Source: Paenibacillus plantiphilus
GTDB lineage: Bacteria; Bacillota; Bacilli; Paenibacillales; Paenibacillaceae
Assembly: GCF_927798095.1 (NCBI RefSeq)
Contig: NZ_CAKMMF010000008.1
Span: 124,001-188,000 of the forward strand
Reading direction: 5' to 3'
DNA: 64,000 nt
Notes under the pieces: generated by a model
The model's input: the letters and a program-made list of their open reading frames with translations, nothing else
The model's database searches: none
Told to the model about the DNA's origin: nothing
Shown here: piece by piece, positions 1-12,300 of the stretch
Layout of the letters: each line of letters starts with the position of its first letter
Position numbering within the stretch: position 1 is the first letter of the stretch
Program-made: the position numbers and the translations under genes

Positions 1-375
1 CTTACCGCTTCGCTTGGCCTTCAGCGCGACTTAAGCCGCAGCCCGCTCTTCGATACCGTCTTCAGCCTGCAAAATATCGGCAATGAAGCGGAAGAGCTTC
101 AAGGGCTGCAATTCAAGCCTTACGAGACGGGCAGCACAATCGCGAAGTTCGACCTGACGCTGTCGGCGGCGGAGGAGGACGAGGGCTTCCGTTTTTGCTT
201 CGAATATGCCGCATCGCTGTTCAAGCGGGAGATGGTAGAGCGGCTGGCGGGCGATTACTTGAAGCTGCTGGATATCGTTGCAAGCGATCGTTCCATCTGT
301 ATCCGCGATATTAAGCTGATTGAAGCCGGGCGCATGAATAATGTGCTCGATGAAGATATGCAGTTCCATTTCTGA
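1..375 (+). CDS. Nonribosomal peptide synthetase, C-terminal end (partial; begins before the window)
   Basis: Open from base 1 in frame 1 to a TGA at 373-375, about 124 codons. The residues are the second half of a condensation domain: the RDLSRSPLFDTVF motif, a conserved KFDLTL strand, then the FEYAASLF/ERLAGDYLKLL helix and a short tail. The protein therefore ends right after a condensation domain, with no adenylation or carrier domain behind it. The next NRPS starts 22 bases later, so the two are translationally close and their products must dock. The catalytic HHxxxDG would lie upstream of the window and cannot be checked. Family assignment is secure; substrate is unknown. Confidence 0.93.
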   Translation, partial: LTASLGLQRDLSRSPLFDTVFSLQNIGNEAEELQGLQFKPYETGSTIAKFDLTLSAAEEDEGFRFCFEYAASLFKREMVERLAGDYLKLLDIVASDRSICIRDIKLIEAGRMNNVLDEDMQFHF

Positions 376-397
376 TTGGGTTAGGAGAGAGACCGCA

Positions 398-3300
398 ATG
401 ATTGATAAATACTCACAACAGTTGCTGCTATCTAGTGGTCGTTACGAAAGAGAGGAGCAATACTGGTCTCAAAAGCTTTCGGATAACGATGCCGTCAGCG
501 AGTTCCCGCGCACGGCGCTGCGCAAAGGGCCGGCTCATGATGACTCCTCGAAGGGGGGCGGCAAATCCCCGGATTACGAGGTTTACTCGGGCACGCTGGA
601 CAGCGCCTTGACGGACAAGCTGAGGAATGCCGCCAGATCGGATCAAGCCTTGTTTATGCTGCTGCTGTCCGGCGTGAGCTATTTGCTTCATCGCTATGCA
701 TCCGCTGAAGAGGTGCGAATCGGAGTGCCCGTATTGAAGCAGAACATTCCGGTTGGGGAGCTGGCCAACACGCTGCTCCTCATCCAGACGGAATACGGCG
801 GTGACCATGGATTTCGCCAATGGGCAGGGGTTGTGAGGCAGGCCTTCACAGAGGCCAATGAGCATCAGAACATGCCCTTTCTGGCACTGGCCGACTATGC
901 GCAGCTGCCTGTAAATGATGACGGGACGGCAGAGGTGCCGACCATGGTTATGCTGGAAGGCATTCATGACCGGGCTTACACGGCACATATCGTCTCCAGC
1001 CTGTCCTTTATATTCTCCAGCGACGGAGATCGGGTGAACATTGCGATTCAATATGACGCGTTGCGCTACAGCGGGCAGTCAGTGGTTTCGCTTGCCCGCC
1101 ATCTGGAGAATGTGCTGAGAGCGATTGAGACGCCTGATGCGCCGCTGTCGCGGCTGCCACTGCTGACTGCAGAGGAACGCGGTCTGCTGCTGGACAGCTT
1201 CAATGATACCGCGCGCGATTTGCAGCAAGGCCGTACGCTCCACGGATTGTTCGAGGAGCAGGCACAGCGGTCGCCTGAGCGGATTGCGTTCCAACTGGGC
1301 GCGGAGGCGCTTACTTATCGGGAGCTGGATGCCCGAGCCAATCGGCTTGCCCGCACGCTTCGCGCTCGCGGAGCCATGCCCGACGCGGTTATAGCTGTCA
1401 TAGCCGAGCGATCAACCGAAATGATCGTTGCGATACTCGCCGTTATGAAGGCGGGGGCAGCCTATCTGCCCATCGATCCGGCATATCCTGCGGAGCGTAT
1501 CGCATATTTGCTCGAAGACAGCCGCGCTGCGCTTCTGCTCGGCCAGGCCCATCTGGCGAGTGAAGCGGGAGTTACGGCGGATTACATCGATCTCGGTGAC
1601 GAGGCTTCTTACCATAAAGACGATTCCGTGCTCGCTTCCGTTGCGGGTTCTGAAAATTTAGCCTATATCATTTACACCTCCGGCACGACCGGCCAGCCCA
1701 AGGGCGTTATGGTGGAGCATGGCGGGATCGCCAATTCGATTCAATGGCGCGCCGATGAGTATGCGCTGACGGAGCAGGATGTCGTGCTTCAGTTGTTCTC
1801 CTTCTCCTTCGACGGCTTCGTAACGAGCTTCTTCACCCCGATTGTCAGCGGGTCGAAGGTAATTCTGCTAGCCGAGGAGGAGTCCAGAGATCCGCTTGCC
1901 ATCAGGAGGCATATTGCCGCAGGCGGCGTGACGCACTTTATTTGCGTGCCGAGCCTGTACGGCGTAGTGCTGGAGAGCATGACATCGGAAGATGCGAGGT
2001 CGCTGCGAATCGTTACTGTTGCGGGGGAAAAAGTAACGGACACCGTGATCGCCCGCAGCAATGAGCTCGCGCCCCAGGCGGAGCTGGTCAATGAATATGG
2101 ACCAACTGAGACGAGTGTCGTCGCCGCTTATTGCCGCAGGCTGCGTCAGGATGGACCTGTTACGATCGGGGGGCCAATCGCGAATACACGCATCTATATC
2201 GTCAATTCTCATCTGGAGCTTATGCCGATTGGCGTTCCCGGCGAGCTGTGCGTAGCCGGAGCAGGACTCGCCCGAGGCTATTGGATGCGGCCAGAGCTGA
2301 CGGCAGATAAGTTCATCGATTGTCCGTTCGAGCCGGGGCAGCGCATGTATCGTACAGGCGACCTTGCCCGCTGGCTGCCTGATGGGCGCATAGATTACGT
2401 CGATCGGATCGATCATCAGGTCAAAATCCGCGGCTACCGCATCGAGCTCGGCGAGATTGAAGCTGCAATTATACGGCAGGACAGCGTAAAGGAAGCGGTC
2501 GTCATCGCGAGAGACGACGTCCGTGGAGGGAAGCTGCTGTGCGCTTATATAACGGCAGAGGATGAGACCGCTCTTCTCGATGTGAGGGAAGGGCTGGCGC
2601 AGGAGCTTCCTGTTTATATGGTGCCTGCCCATATTGTTCAACTGGAGCGGATGCCGCTGCTGCCCAATGGCAAGCTGGATCGAAAGGCTCTTCCAGAACC
2701 GGATGAGACCGGACTTGTTGGCGACGACACGCCTTACGCTGCTCCATCCGATGAAACGGAGGCGCAGCTGTGCCAGATGTGGCAGGAGCTGCTGGGAGTG
2801 TCGCGGATTGGCGTGAAGGATCATTTCTTCAATCGTGGCGGCCACTCGCTGTCAGCGATGTCGCTGCTGTCGCAAATCCATAAGGCATTCGGCGTCGAAG
2901 TGCCTCTGCGCATCGTATTCGAATCGCCGACTGTGGCGGCCATTGCCGCCTATATCAAGGACGAGAGCGGCAGCGGACGCAGCGGGAGCTATGCCGCGAT
3001 GGAGCCGGCAGCGGAAAGGCCCCATTATCCAGTGTCATCCGCGCAGAGGCGAATGTTCGTCGTCAGCTCGCTGGAGGGCTCGGGAACGAGCTACAATTTG
3101 CCCGGCGCGATAATTGCGGAGGGCGAGCTGGACGTGCCGCGCCTCGCAGAAGCGTTCCGCGAGCTGGTCGCTCGGCATGAGTCGCTGCGGACTTCTTTTG
3201 CCAGTGTGGACGGTGAGCCCGTTCAGATTATTGAAGCCTCCGCTATGCTGGAGGTTCCGTATTCGGAAGCGTTGGAAGCCTCGGAAGGAGAGCTGGATGC

Positions 3301-6300
3301 GCTGGTGGAGGCGTTCGTTCGCCCGTTCGAGCTGGATGCGGCGCCATTGTTCAGAGCAGAGATTATGAAGCTGGGCAATAACCGGCATTTGCTGCTGTAC
3401 GATATGCACCATATTATTTCCGATGGTGTGTCGGCAGGCATTCTGGTGAGGGAGTTGGTGGCACTGTACGAGAGAGCCGAGCTGCCGCCGCTGCGCGTCC
3501 AGTACAAGGATTATGCGGTATGGCAGCAGGAGCTGCTGGGCTCGGAGCTGATGGAGCGTCAGGAGCAGTATTGGCTGGAACGATTCTCCGGCCCGCTGCC
3601 AGTGCTCGATTTGCCTTCCGACTATCCGCGCCCGTCCGTGCAGAGCTTCGCAGGCGGCGTTGTGTCGCGTCAGGCGGAACCGCTGCTGCTGGATCGGCTG
3701 CAGACACTGGCGAAGCAAAGCGGAACGACTCTGTATATGGTGCTGCTCGCTGCCTATAATGTTTTGCTGGCTAAGTATTCCGGCAAGGACGATGTTGTAG
3801 TGGGCTCTCCGACAGCAGGTCGTCAGCATGCGGATACAGAGCCGATGATCGGGATGTTCGTAGGCACGCTCGCGCTTCGGAACAGGCCGGAGGGTGGCAA
3901 AACGTTCGCCGCATTCCTTCATGAAGTGAAGGAGTCAACGCTGGAGGCGTTCGAGCATGGGGGCTATCCGTTCGAATCGCTGATCGAGAAGCTGGGACTG
4001 CAGCGGGACATTAGCCGCAATCCGCTGTTCGATACGATGTTTATTTTGCAAAATATGAATCTGGAGTCGCCTGAGCTATCAGGCCTCAGCTTCACCCCCT
4101 TAGCCTCGGAATCGCGCGTATCCAAGTTCGACTGGTCGCTGCAGGCGATGGAAGCGGAGGAGGGGCTGCTCCTTAGCGCGGAATACAGCTCGGCGCTGTA
4201 TCGGGAGGGCACGATTCACCGAATGCTGGGCCACTTTATTGAGATTCTGGACATCGTAGCCGGGCAGCCCGACATTGCGATTCGCCATATTGAGATGATT
4301 ACCGCGGATGAGAAGGAAGAGATTGTCGGGGTTTTCAATGCTACGGCAACCGAATATCCGCGCGATGCCTCCATTGCGGAGCTGTTCCAGAAGCAGGTCC
4401 TGCTGACGCCGGATCATGCTGCGATTACGCATCGCGGGGTGACGCTTACCTACCGAGAGCTTAACGAACGCGCCAACGCCTTGGCACGCGCGCTTCGGGA
4501 TCGGGGAATCGGCAGAGATGGAGCGGTCGGCATTTATGCGGAGCGGTCGCTGGAGATGGTTGCAGCGATGCTGGGCATTTCCAAGGCGGGGGGTGCATTC
4601 GTAACGATTGACCCTTCGTTCCCGGAGGAACGAATCCGTTACATGCTGGAGGACAGCGCTGCGGCGATAGGCTTCAAATTCGAAGCGGAGCCGCCTGCGG
4701 ACTTCGGCGTCGAATGGCTGGATTTGGCGGACCCATCGCTGTCGGCCAGAGCCGGAAATAGGGTCGGGGATGGAGATGGCGTCGGGGACGGAGCCGAACT
4801 AGGGTCAGGTGCAGGAGCCAGAGCCGGAGCCGGAGACCGTGGTAGCGAAAGCAACGAGGACGAGCTCAGAATCGACATCGCGCCGACTGATCTCGCTTAT
4901 TATATGTACACCTCAGGCTCGACGGGCAAGCCCAAAGGGGTCATGGTGGAGCAGCGCAATGTTGTCCGCCTGGTGAAGGAGACGAATTATGTCTCCTTCG
5001 ACGCTGACGGAAGTCTGCTGCTTACGGGCTCTGTCAGCTTTGACGCCATCATCTATGAAATATTCGGCGTTCTGTTGAACGGACTGACGCTTCATGTTGT
5101 GGACAAGGATGTGCTGCTGAATGCCGATCACCTTGCCGACTATATCCGCGACCAGCAGATTACGCTGCTGTGGCTGACTGTGCCGCTGTTTAATCAGCTG
5201 GCAGATTACCGTCCGGAGATGTTCGCGGGCATTAGACAGCTCCTAATTGGCGGTGAGGCTGTTTCTCCGATCCATGTCAACAGGGTCCGCCGCGTTTGCG
5301 GCGACATCGTTGTTAATGGCTATGGTCCTACCGAAAATACGACATTCTCGCTCACGTACCCGATTACGGGTCACTACGACGATCCGATTCCCATTGGCCG
5401 ACCGATCAGCAATTCTACGGTCTATGTCGTGGATGAAGAGGGTTATATGCAGCCGGTCGGCGTGCCGGGCGAGCTTGTTGTCGGAGGAGATGGCGTCAGC
5501 CGGGGCTATGCGAATTTGCCGGAGATGACGGCTGAGAAATTTGTGCCTAACCCGTTCGCTTCAGGTGAGCGGATGTACAAAACCGGCGATTTGGGCCGCT
5601 GGCGCCATGATGGCACAGTAGAATATTTGGGCCGGATCGATCAGCAGGTCAAAATTCGCGGCTATCGGATTGAGCTTGGAGAGATTGAAGCGGCCATTCT
5701 GAAGCAGCCAGGGGTAAAAGAAAGCTGTGTCCTCGCCAAAGAGGGAAGCGATGGACAGAAGGTGCTGTGCGCCTATTACGTTAGTGAAGCCGCCGATTCC
5801 GATAGCGCCTCGCTGCGTCATGTATTGGCGCGGGAGCTGCCGTCCTACATGGTCCCGCAATATTTTATCGCGCTGGAGCGTTTCCCGTTAATCGCGAGCG
5901 GCAAGATCGACCGTCGCGCGCTGCCTGATCCGGATTGGACGACAGCCGCAGAGAAATCGCCGTATTCGCCGCCGCGAACAGCGGTCGAGGTGGAGCTGGC
6001 TGCTCTGTGGGAGGACGTGCTGAGTGTGAAGCCTGTAGGCGCGTTTGACGATTTCTTCGCGCTTGGAGGCCATTCGCTGAAGGCGATGACGCTTATTGCG
6101 CGGATGAAGGGGCAGTTCGGGGTAGACGTGCCGCTGCGCAAGCTGTTTGAAGCGCCGACAGTGGATGCGCTGGCTTCCTATATTGAAGGAGCAGAGCAAG
6201 CCGCAAGCGATACACTGGTTCCCGCGCCGGAGCAGGAGCATTATCCGCTGTCTCCGGCGCAGAGGCGATTGTTCGTGCTGAGCCGTTTCGAGGGGGCAGG

Positions 6301-9300
6301 CATCAGCTACAACCTGCCCCGGGTAATGTCGATTGAGGGACAGCTGGACCGGGAACGCCTTGAGGCTGCATTCCAAGGGCTCATTGCCCGGCATGACGCG
6401 CTGCGAACAACGTTCAGCCTTGTGGACGGGGAGCCGGTTCAGCGCATTGCATCCGTGGATGACATCTACTTTGCGATTGCTTGCAGAGAGGTGGAGGAAG
6501 CGGAGGCAGAGAGCATCATCGATGCGTTCATTCGCCCCTTCGACTTGACGCAGCCGCCCCTGCTGCGGGTAGAGCTGCTGAAGCTGTCGCAGGAGCGGCA
6601 TCTGCTTCTGTGCGATATGCATCATATTATCGCGGACGGCGTTTCTATGAGTATTTTTATGAAGGAATTCGTGGAGCTGTATGAGGGCGCTGAGCTGCCG
6701 CCGCTGCGCATTCAATACAAGGATTACGCGGTATGGCAGAACAGCGTGGAAGGTCAGGCCGCAATGAAGCGGAACGAGGCTTACTGGCTGGAGCTGTTCG
6801 CGGAGGACGTTCCGCTGCTGGCGCTGCCGACTGATTATCCGCGTCCTGCAATGCAAAGCTTCAGTGGAGCGACCTTCGCGGTTGAAGCTGGCCAGGAGCT
6901 GAAGCAGGCGCTGAACGAAGGCGCGGCAAGGAGCGGCGCAACGCTGTTCATGGTGCTGCTGGCGGCATATAAGGTGCTGCTACACAAGTACAGCGGACAG
7001 GACGACATTGTGGTGGGAACGCCTGTTGCTGGCCGTACACATGCTGATGTGGCGCCGGTTCTGGGGATGTTCGTCAATACGCTTGCGCTGCGCGGACGTC
7101 CTCAGCCGTCCCGATCATTCGGGGAGTTTCTGGATGAGGTGAAGGCCGCGACCTTGGGCGCGTTCGACAATGGGCAGTATCCATTCGACGCGCTGGTGGA
7201 GCAGCTGAAGCTGCCGCGCGATCTTAGCCGCAATCCGCTGTTCGATACGATGTTCAGCTTGCAAAATATTAACATGGACACAGGCGAGCTGACAGGACTG
7301 CAGATAGAGCCGTTCGAGTTTGCAGGCGGCGCTGCCAAATTCGATCTGTCGCTGGAAGCGACAGAAACGGAGGACGGGCTCGTCATCAGCTTCGAGTACG
7401 CCACCGCGCTGTTCCACGAGGACACGATACGCCGGATGGCGGGGCATTTCCTGCATATTCTGCAGGTGGCGGCTGGCAATCCGCAGACTCTCATCTCCGA
7501 TATCGATATGATGGCTGCGGATGAGAAGACGCAAATGATGGAGCGATTCAATGATACGGCAGCGGACTACCCGTCCGATGCGACGATATACGGAATCATC
7601 GAGGCGCAGGCGGCGAGAACGCCGAATGCGGAGGCTGTTATTGACGGCGACCGCAGGCTGACGTACCGCGAGCTGAATGAAGCGGCCAATCGTCTGGCCC
7701 GCAAGCTGCGTACCAGCGGGGTCGGACCCGATGTCATCGTGCCGATCATGCTGGAGCGGGCAGCGGAGATGCTTGTCGGCATTCTCGCCATCCAGAAGGC
7801 AGGAGGGGCTTATCTGCCGATTGATCCCGATTTTCCGAATGAGCGAATTCAGTACATGCTGGAGGACGCTGGCGCGACATGTCTGCTGACGGGAACGAGG
7901 CAGCTTGCGCGGGCGCGTGATTTATTCAGCGGCCCTATCTTAGATTTGAACGATCCTGCTGTCTATGAGGGGCAGGATGCCTCCAATCTGGAGCCGCTTG
8001 CAGGTCCTCATCATTTGGCCTATGTGATCTATACGTCCGGCTCTACGGGGCAGCCCAAGGGCGTTATGATTCCGCATCAGGCGGCGGTCAACCGTATCCA
8101 TTGGATGGGGAAGGCGTATCCGCTTACCGAGCGTGATGTTATTTTGCAGAAAACGCCGTTTACCTTCGATGTATCTGTCTGGGAGCTGTTCTGGTTCGGC
8201 TTTGCAGGCGCGAAGGTATGCTTCCTGAAGCCGGGCGGCGAGAAGAATCCTGAGGAAATTTTGCAGGAAATTGCCCGCAGCCGCGTGACAACGATGCATT
8301 TCGTGCCGTCGATGCTGGGATTGTTCCTCGATTATATAGAGGGATCACCGCATCATGAGCGGCTGGCTAGCCTTCGCTATGTGTTCGCGAGCGGCGAAGC
8401 GCTGCAGCCGTCCCATGCGAAGCGGTTCAAGGAGGAGATCGGCAGCAGCAGCGGCACAAAGCTGATCAATCTGTACGGACCGACTGAAGCTGCTGTCGAT
8501 GTATCGTTCTACGATTGCGCGGAGCATGAGGGCAACGGCAGCGTGCCGATCGGCAGGCCGATTGACAACATCCAGCTGTATGTGGTCGATGAGCAGCTGC
8601 GCTTGCAGCCGGTAGGCGTGCCCGGGGAGCTGTGCATCGCAGGGGTTGGTCTGGCGCGCGGCTATGTCAACAAGCCGGAGCTGACGGCGGAGAAATTCGT
8701 CCGCAATCCCAATGCGCCGGGAACGGTCATGTATCGCACCGGGGATTTGGCCCGCTGGCTGCCAGACGGCAATATCGAATATTCCGGCAGGCTGGATTTT
8801 CAGGTCAAAATTCGCGGCTACCGCATCGAGCTGGGCGAAATTGAGAATGTGCTGCTGAAGCACGAGGCGCTGCGTGAAGCGGTCGTAGTCGCTCTTCAGG
8901 ATGAGGCGAAGGGGAGCTTCCTATGCGCCTACTTCACTGCCCAGCGCGAGATGAATGCGACCGAGTTGCGGGAGCATCTGGGCAATGATCTGCCGTCCTA
9001 TATGCTGCCGGCGCATTTCGTTCAGCTGGACAGTCTGCCGCTGTCTCCGAACGGCAAAATCAACCGGAAGGCGCTACCCGCGCCAATCGGCGGCGAGCTG
9101 GAAACCGGCACGCCATTCGTGGCCCCGCGCACAGTGACGGAGGCGCAGGTCGCAGCGTTGTGGCAGGAGGCGCTGGGCGTCGAGCGGATCGGCGTGCTGG
9201 ACAGCTTCTTCACCCTTGGAGGCCACTCGCTCACAGCCATTGCGCTGCTTGCAGCGATGCACAAGGCAAGCGGGGTTGAGGTTCCGCTGCGGCTGCTGTT

Positions 9301-12300
9301 CGAGACGCCGACGGTGGAGGCGGTAGCCTGTTATATCGACGAGCAGGGATCAGCACATTATCGGCCGATCGAGCCGGCGCCGAAGCAGGAGTTCTATGCG
9401 GTGTCTTCCGCACAAAGACGGATGTACCTGCTTGATCTCTTCGAGGGACAAGGCAGGGGGCTGGCCTATAATATGCCGTCTGCGGTCATACTGGAAGGCG
9501 CAATTGACGAGAATCGCTTCCAGCAGGCGCTGCAAGCGATGGTTGATCGCCATGAGGTGCTGCGCACCTCCTTTCACAGCGTGAACGGGGAGCCGGTGCA
9601 GCGTGTGCATGATGAGCTGGAATTCCGCTTGGATCGGCTTCGAGCGGCTTCTGTTGAAGAAGCCGAGCAGCAGCTTGACGAATGGTTCCTGCCGTTTGAT
9701 CTGGTCAGCGCGCCGCTGCTGCGGGCCGTGCTGATCACGCTTGACGGAGACGGGGACAGGCATCTGTTTGCGCATGATATGCACCATATTATTTCCGACG
9801 GTGTATCGGGCGCTCTGTTTATGGAGGAGTTCATGTCTCTGTATGAGGGAGCGTCTCTGCCGCCGCTGCTGCTGCACTATAAGGATTTTGCGCGATGGCA
9901 GAACGAGTGGATGGAGAGCGATTCGTTCCATGAGCAGGAGCGTTACTGGCTGGAGCAGCTAAGGGATGTTCCTGTGCTGGAGCTTCCCGCCGATTATTCC
10001 CGTCCTGTCGTAAAAAGCTTCGCTGGCGCTGTCGTCGATTTCGAGGCGGGACCGGAGCTGCTCAGCGGTCTGGAGCGATTGGCGCGCGAGTCGGGCGCCA
10101 CTTTGTATATGGTTTTGCTTGCCGCCTACAAGGTGCTGCTGTCGAGCTATTCGGGCCAGGATGATATTGTGGTCGGCTCTCCAATAGCCGGACGCTCGCA
10201 TGCGGATACAGAGGGCATGCTGGGCATGTTCGTCAATTCCTTGGCGATTCGCAGCACGCTGGATCGGAATCGAACCTTCCGCGACATCGTGTCGGATGTG
10301 AAGGGCAATGCGATGACCGCGCTGGAGAATGGCGATTATCCGTTCGAGCTGCTGGTGGAGAAGCTGCAGCTCAATCGCGATTTGAGCCGCAATCCGCTGT
10401 TCGATACCGTGTTCGTCTGGCAAAATGCCGCTGTGCCGCGCAAGCGTCTGCCACAAGGCGAGTCCCATCTTGAGGGTAATGACGACGAAGTTAACGTACT
10501 GCCCTTCGGGCAGGAGCACAGCATCGCCAAATTCGATGTCTCGCTGATCGCGGCTCCAGACGAGGGAGGACTTCGCCTTAGTCTGGAATATTGCACGGAC
10601 CTGTTCCGGGAGGAGAGCATCCGGCGAATGGCCGGTCATTTCCTGCGTATTCTTGAGAGTGCTGCAGAAGCTCCCGAGAGGGCTGTCGTGGAGATTGATC
10701 TGCTGTCATCGGCAGAGAAAGCGAAGCTGCTCGGATTTAACGATACGAGCCGCGCGTACAGCGGCTCCGATCTACTGCATGGATTGGTTCAGGAGCAGGC
10801 GGAGCTGCTGCCGAAGCAGCGGGCGATTGTACAGGGGAAAGCATCGCTGACCTATGCGGAGCTGAATGACAGGAGCAACCGCTTGGCGCGCACAATTCGC
10901 GGACACGGCATTGGCCGGGGAGATATTGTGGCGGTCGCGGCAGACCGAACGCCCGAAATGGTGATCGGCATGCTGGCGATTATGAAAGCTGGCGCTGCCT
11001 ATGTGCCGATTGACCCCGACTATCCAGCCGACCGTATCCGCTACCTGCTGGATGACAGCCGCGCGTCACTCCTGCTTGCAAGAGAGATTGGGATGTCGAG
11101 CGTAATTGGTGAATTCGGCGGTAACGTGCTTTATTTGGCGGATTCGGCCAGCTATGCGGCCGACGGCTCCAATCCGGATTGGACGGTTGAGCCGGAGGAT
11201 CTGGCTTACATTATTTATACCTCCGGCACGACAGGCAAGCCGAAAGGCGTGATGATCAGGCATCGAAGCATTGCCAACACGGTAAAGTGGCGGCGTGACG
11301 AATACGGCTACAGCTCGAAGGACAAGGCGCTGCAGCTCATATCGTTCTCATTCGACGCCTCTGTACTGAGCCTGTTCACACCGCTTGCTTCGGGTGCGGT
11401 CAGCTTATTGGCCGGGGCGGAGGAAGCGAAGGACCCTGTAGCGTTGAGAAGGATTGTTGCCGAGCACGGCATCACGCACCTTACGAGTGTACCGAACTTG
11501 TTCGGCAGCCTCATTCAAATGCTGGAGCCGCGCGAGGCGGCATCGCTTCGGCAGGTCGTCCTGGGCGGAGAAAGTATCCCAAGCGGCCTTGTGGAGCAAG
11601 CGAAGCGGAAGAATGCCGCGCTGGAATTGATTAATGAGTACGGCCCTACGGAAAATAGCTGCACCTCTACGTTTATGCGGGGGCTGGAGCCGGATAGGAG
11701 CATTACGATTGGCGGCCCAATCGCCAACACAAGGGTCTATATTGTGAATGACCGTCTGCAGCCGCTGCCGATCGGTGTTAGAGGAGAGCTGTGCGTTGCG
11801 GGTACGGGGCTTGCGCAGGGCTACTGGAATCAGCCAGGGCTGACGGCTGAGAAATTCGTGCCGAATCCGTTTGAGCCCGGCGGTTATATGTACCGTACAG
11901 GCGATGCGGCAAGATGGCTGCATGATGGGACGATAGCCTTCTGCGGCCGCATCGATAATCAGGTGAAGGTGCGCGGCTACCGGATCGAGCTTGGCGAGAT
12001 TGAAGCGGTGCTGCTGAAGCATCCCGATATCCGCGAGGCATCCGTGCAGGCTTTGAACGATGCGCAAGGACAAGCCTATTTATGCGCTTATGTCGTTGCC
12101 GACAAGGAAGAGTCCCTTATGGCGATCAAAGCAAGCGCGGCTGAACAATTGCCTGTTTACATGGTTCCGACTCATTTCGTGCAGCTGGCGCGGCTGCCGA
12201 TTACGCCGAATGGCAAAATCGATACGCGAGCCCTTCCGCCGCCCGATCTTAGCGCTGTTCGCCGGACATATACAGCGCCGCGAAACGATGAAGAGAAACG

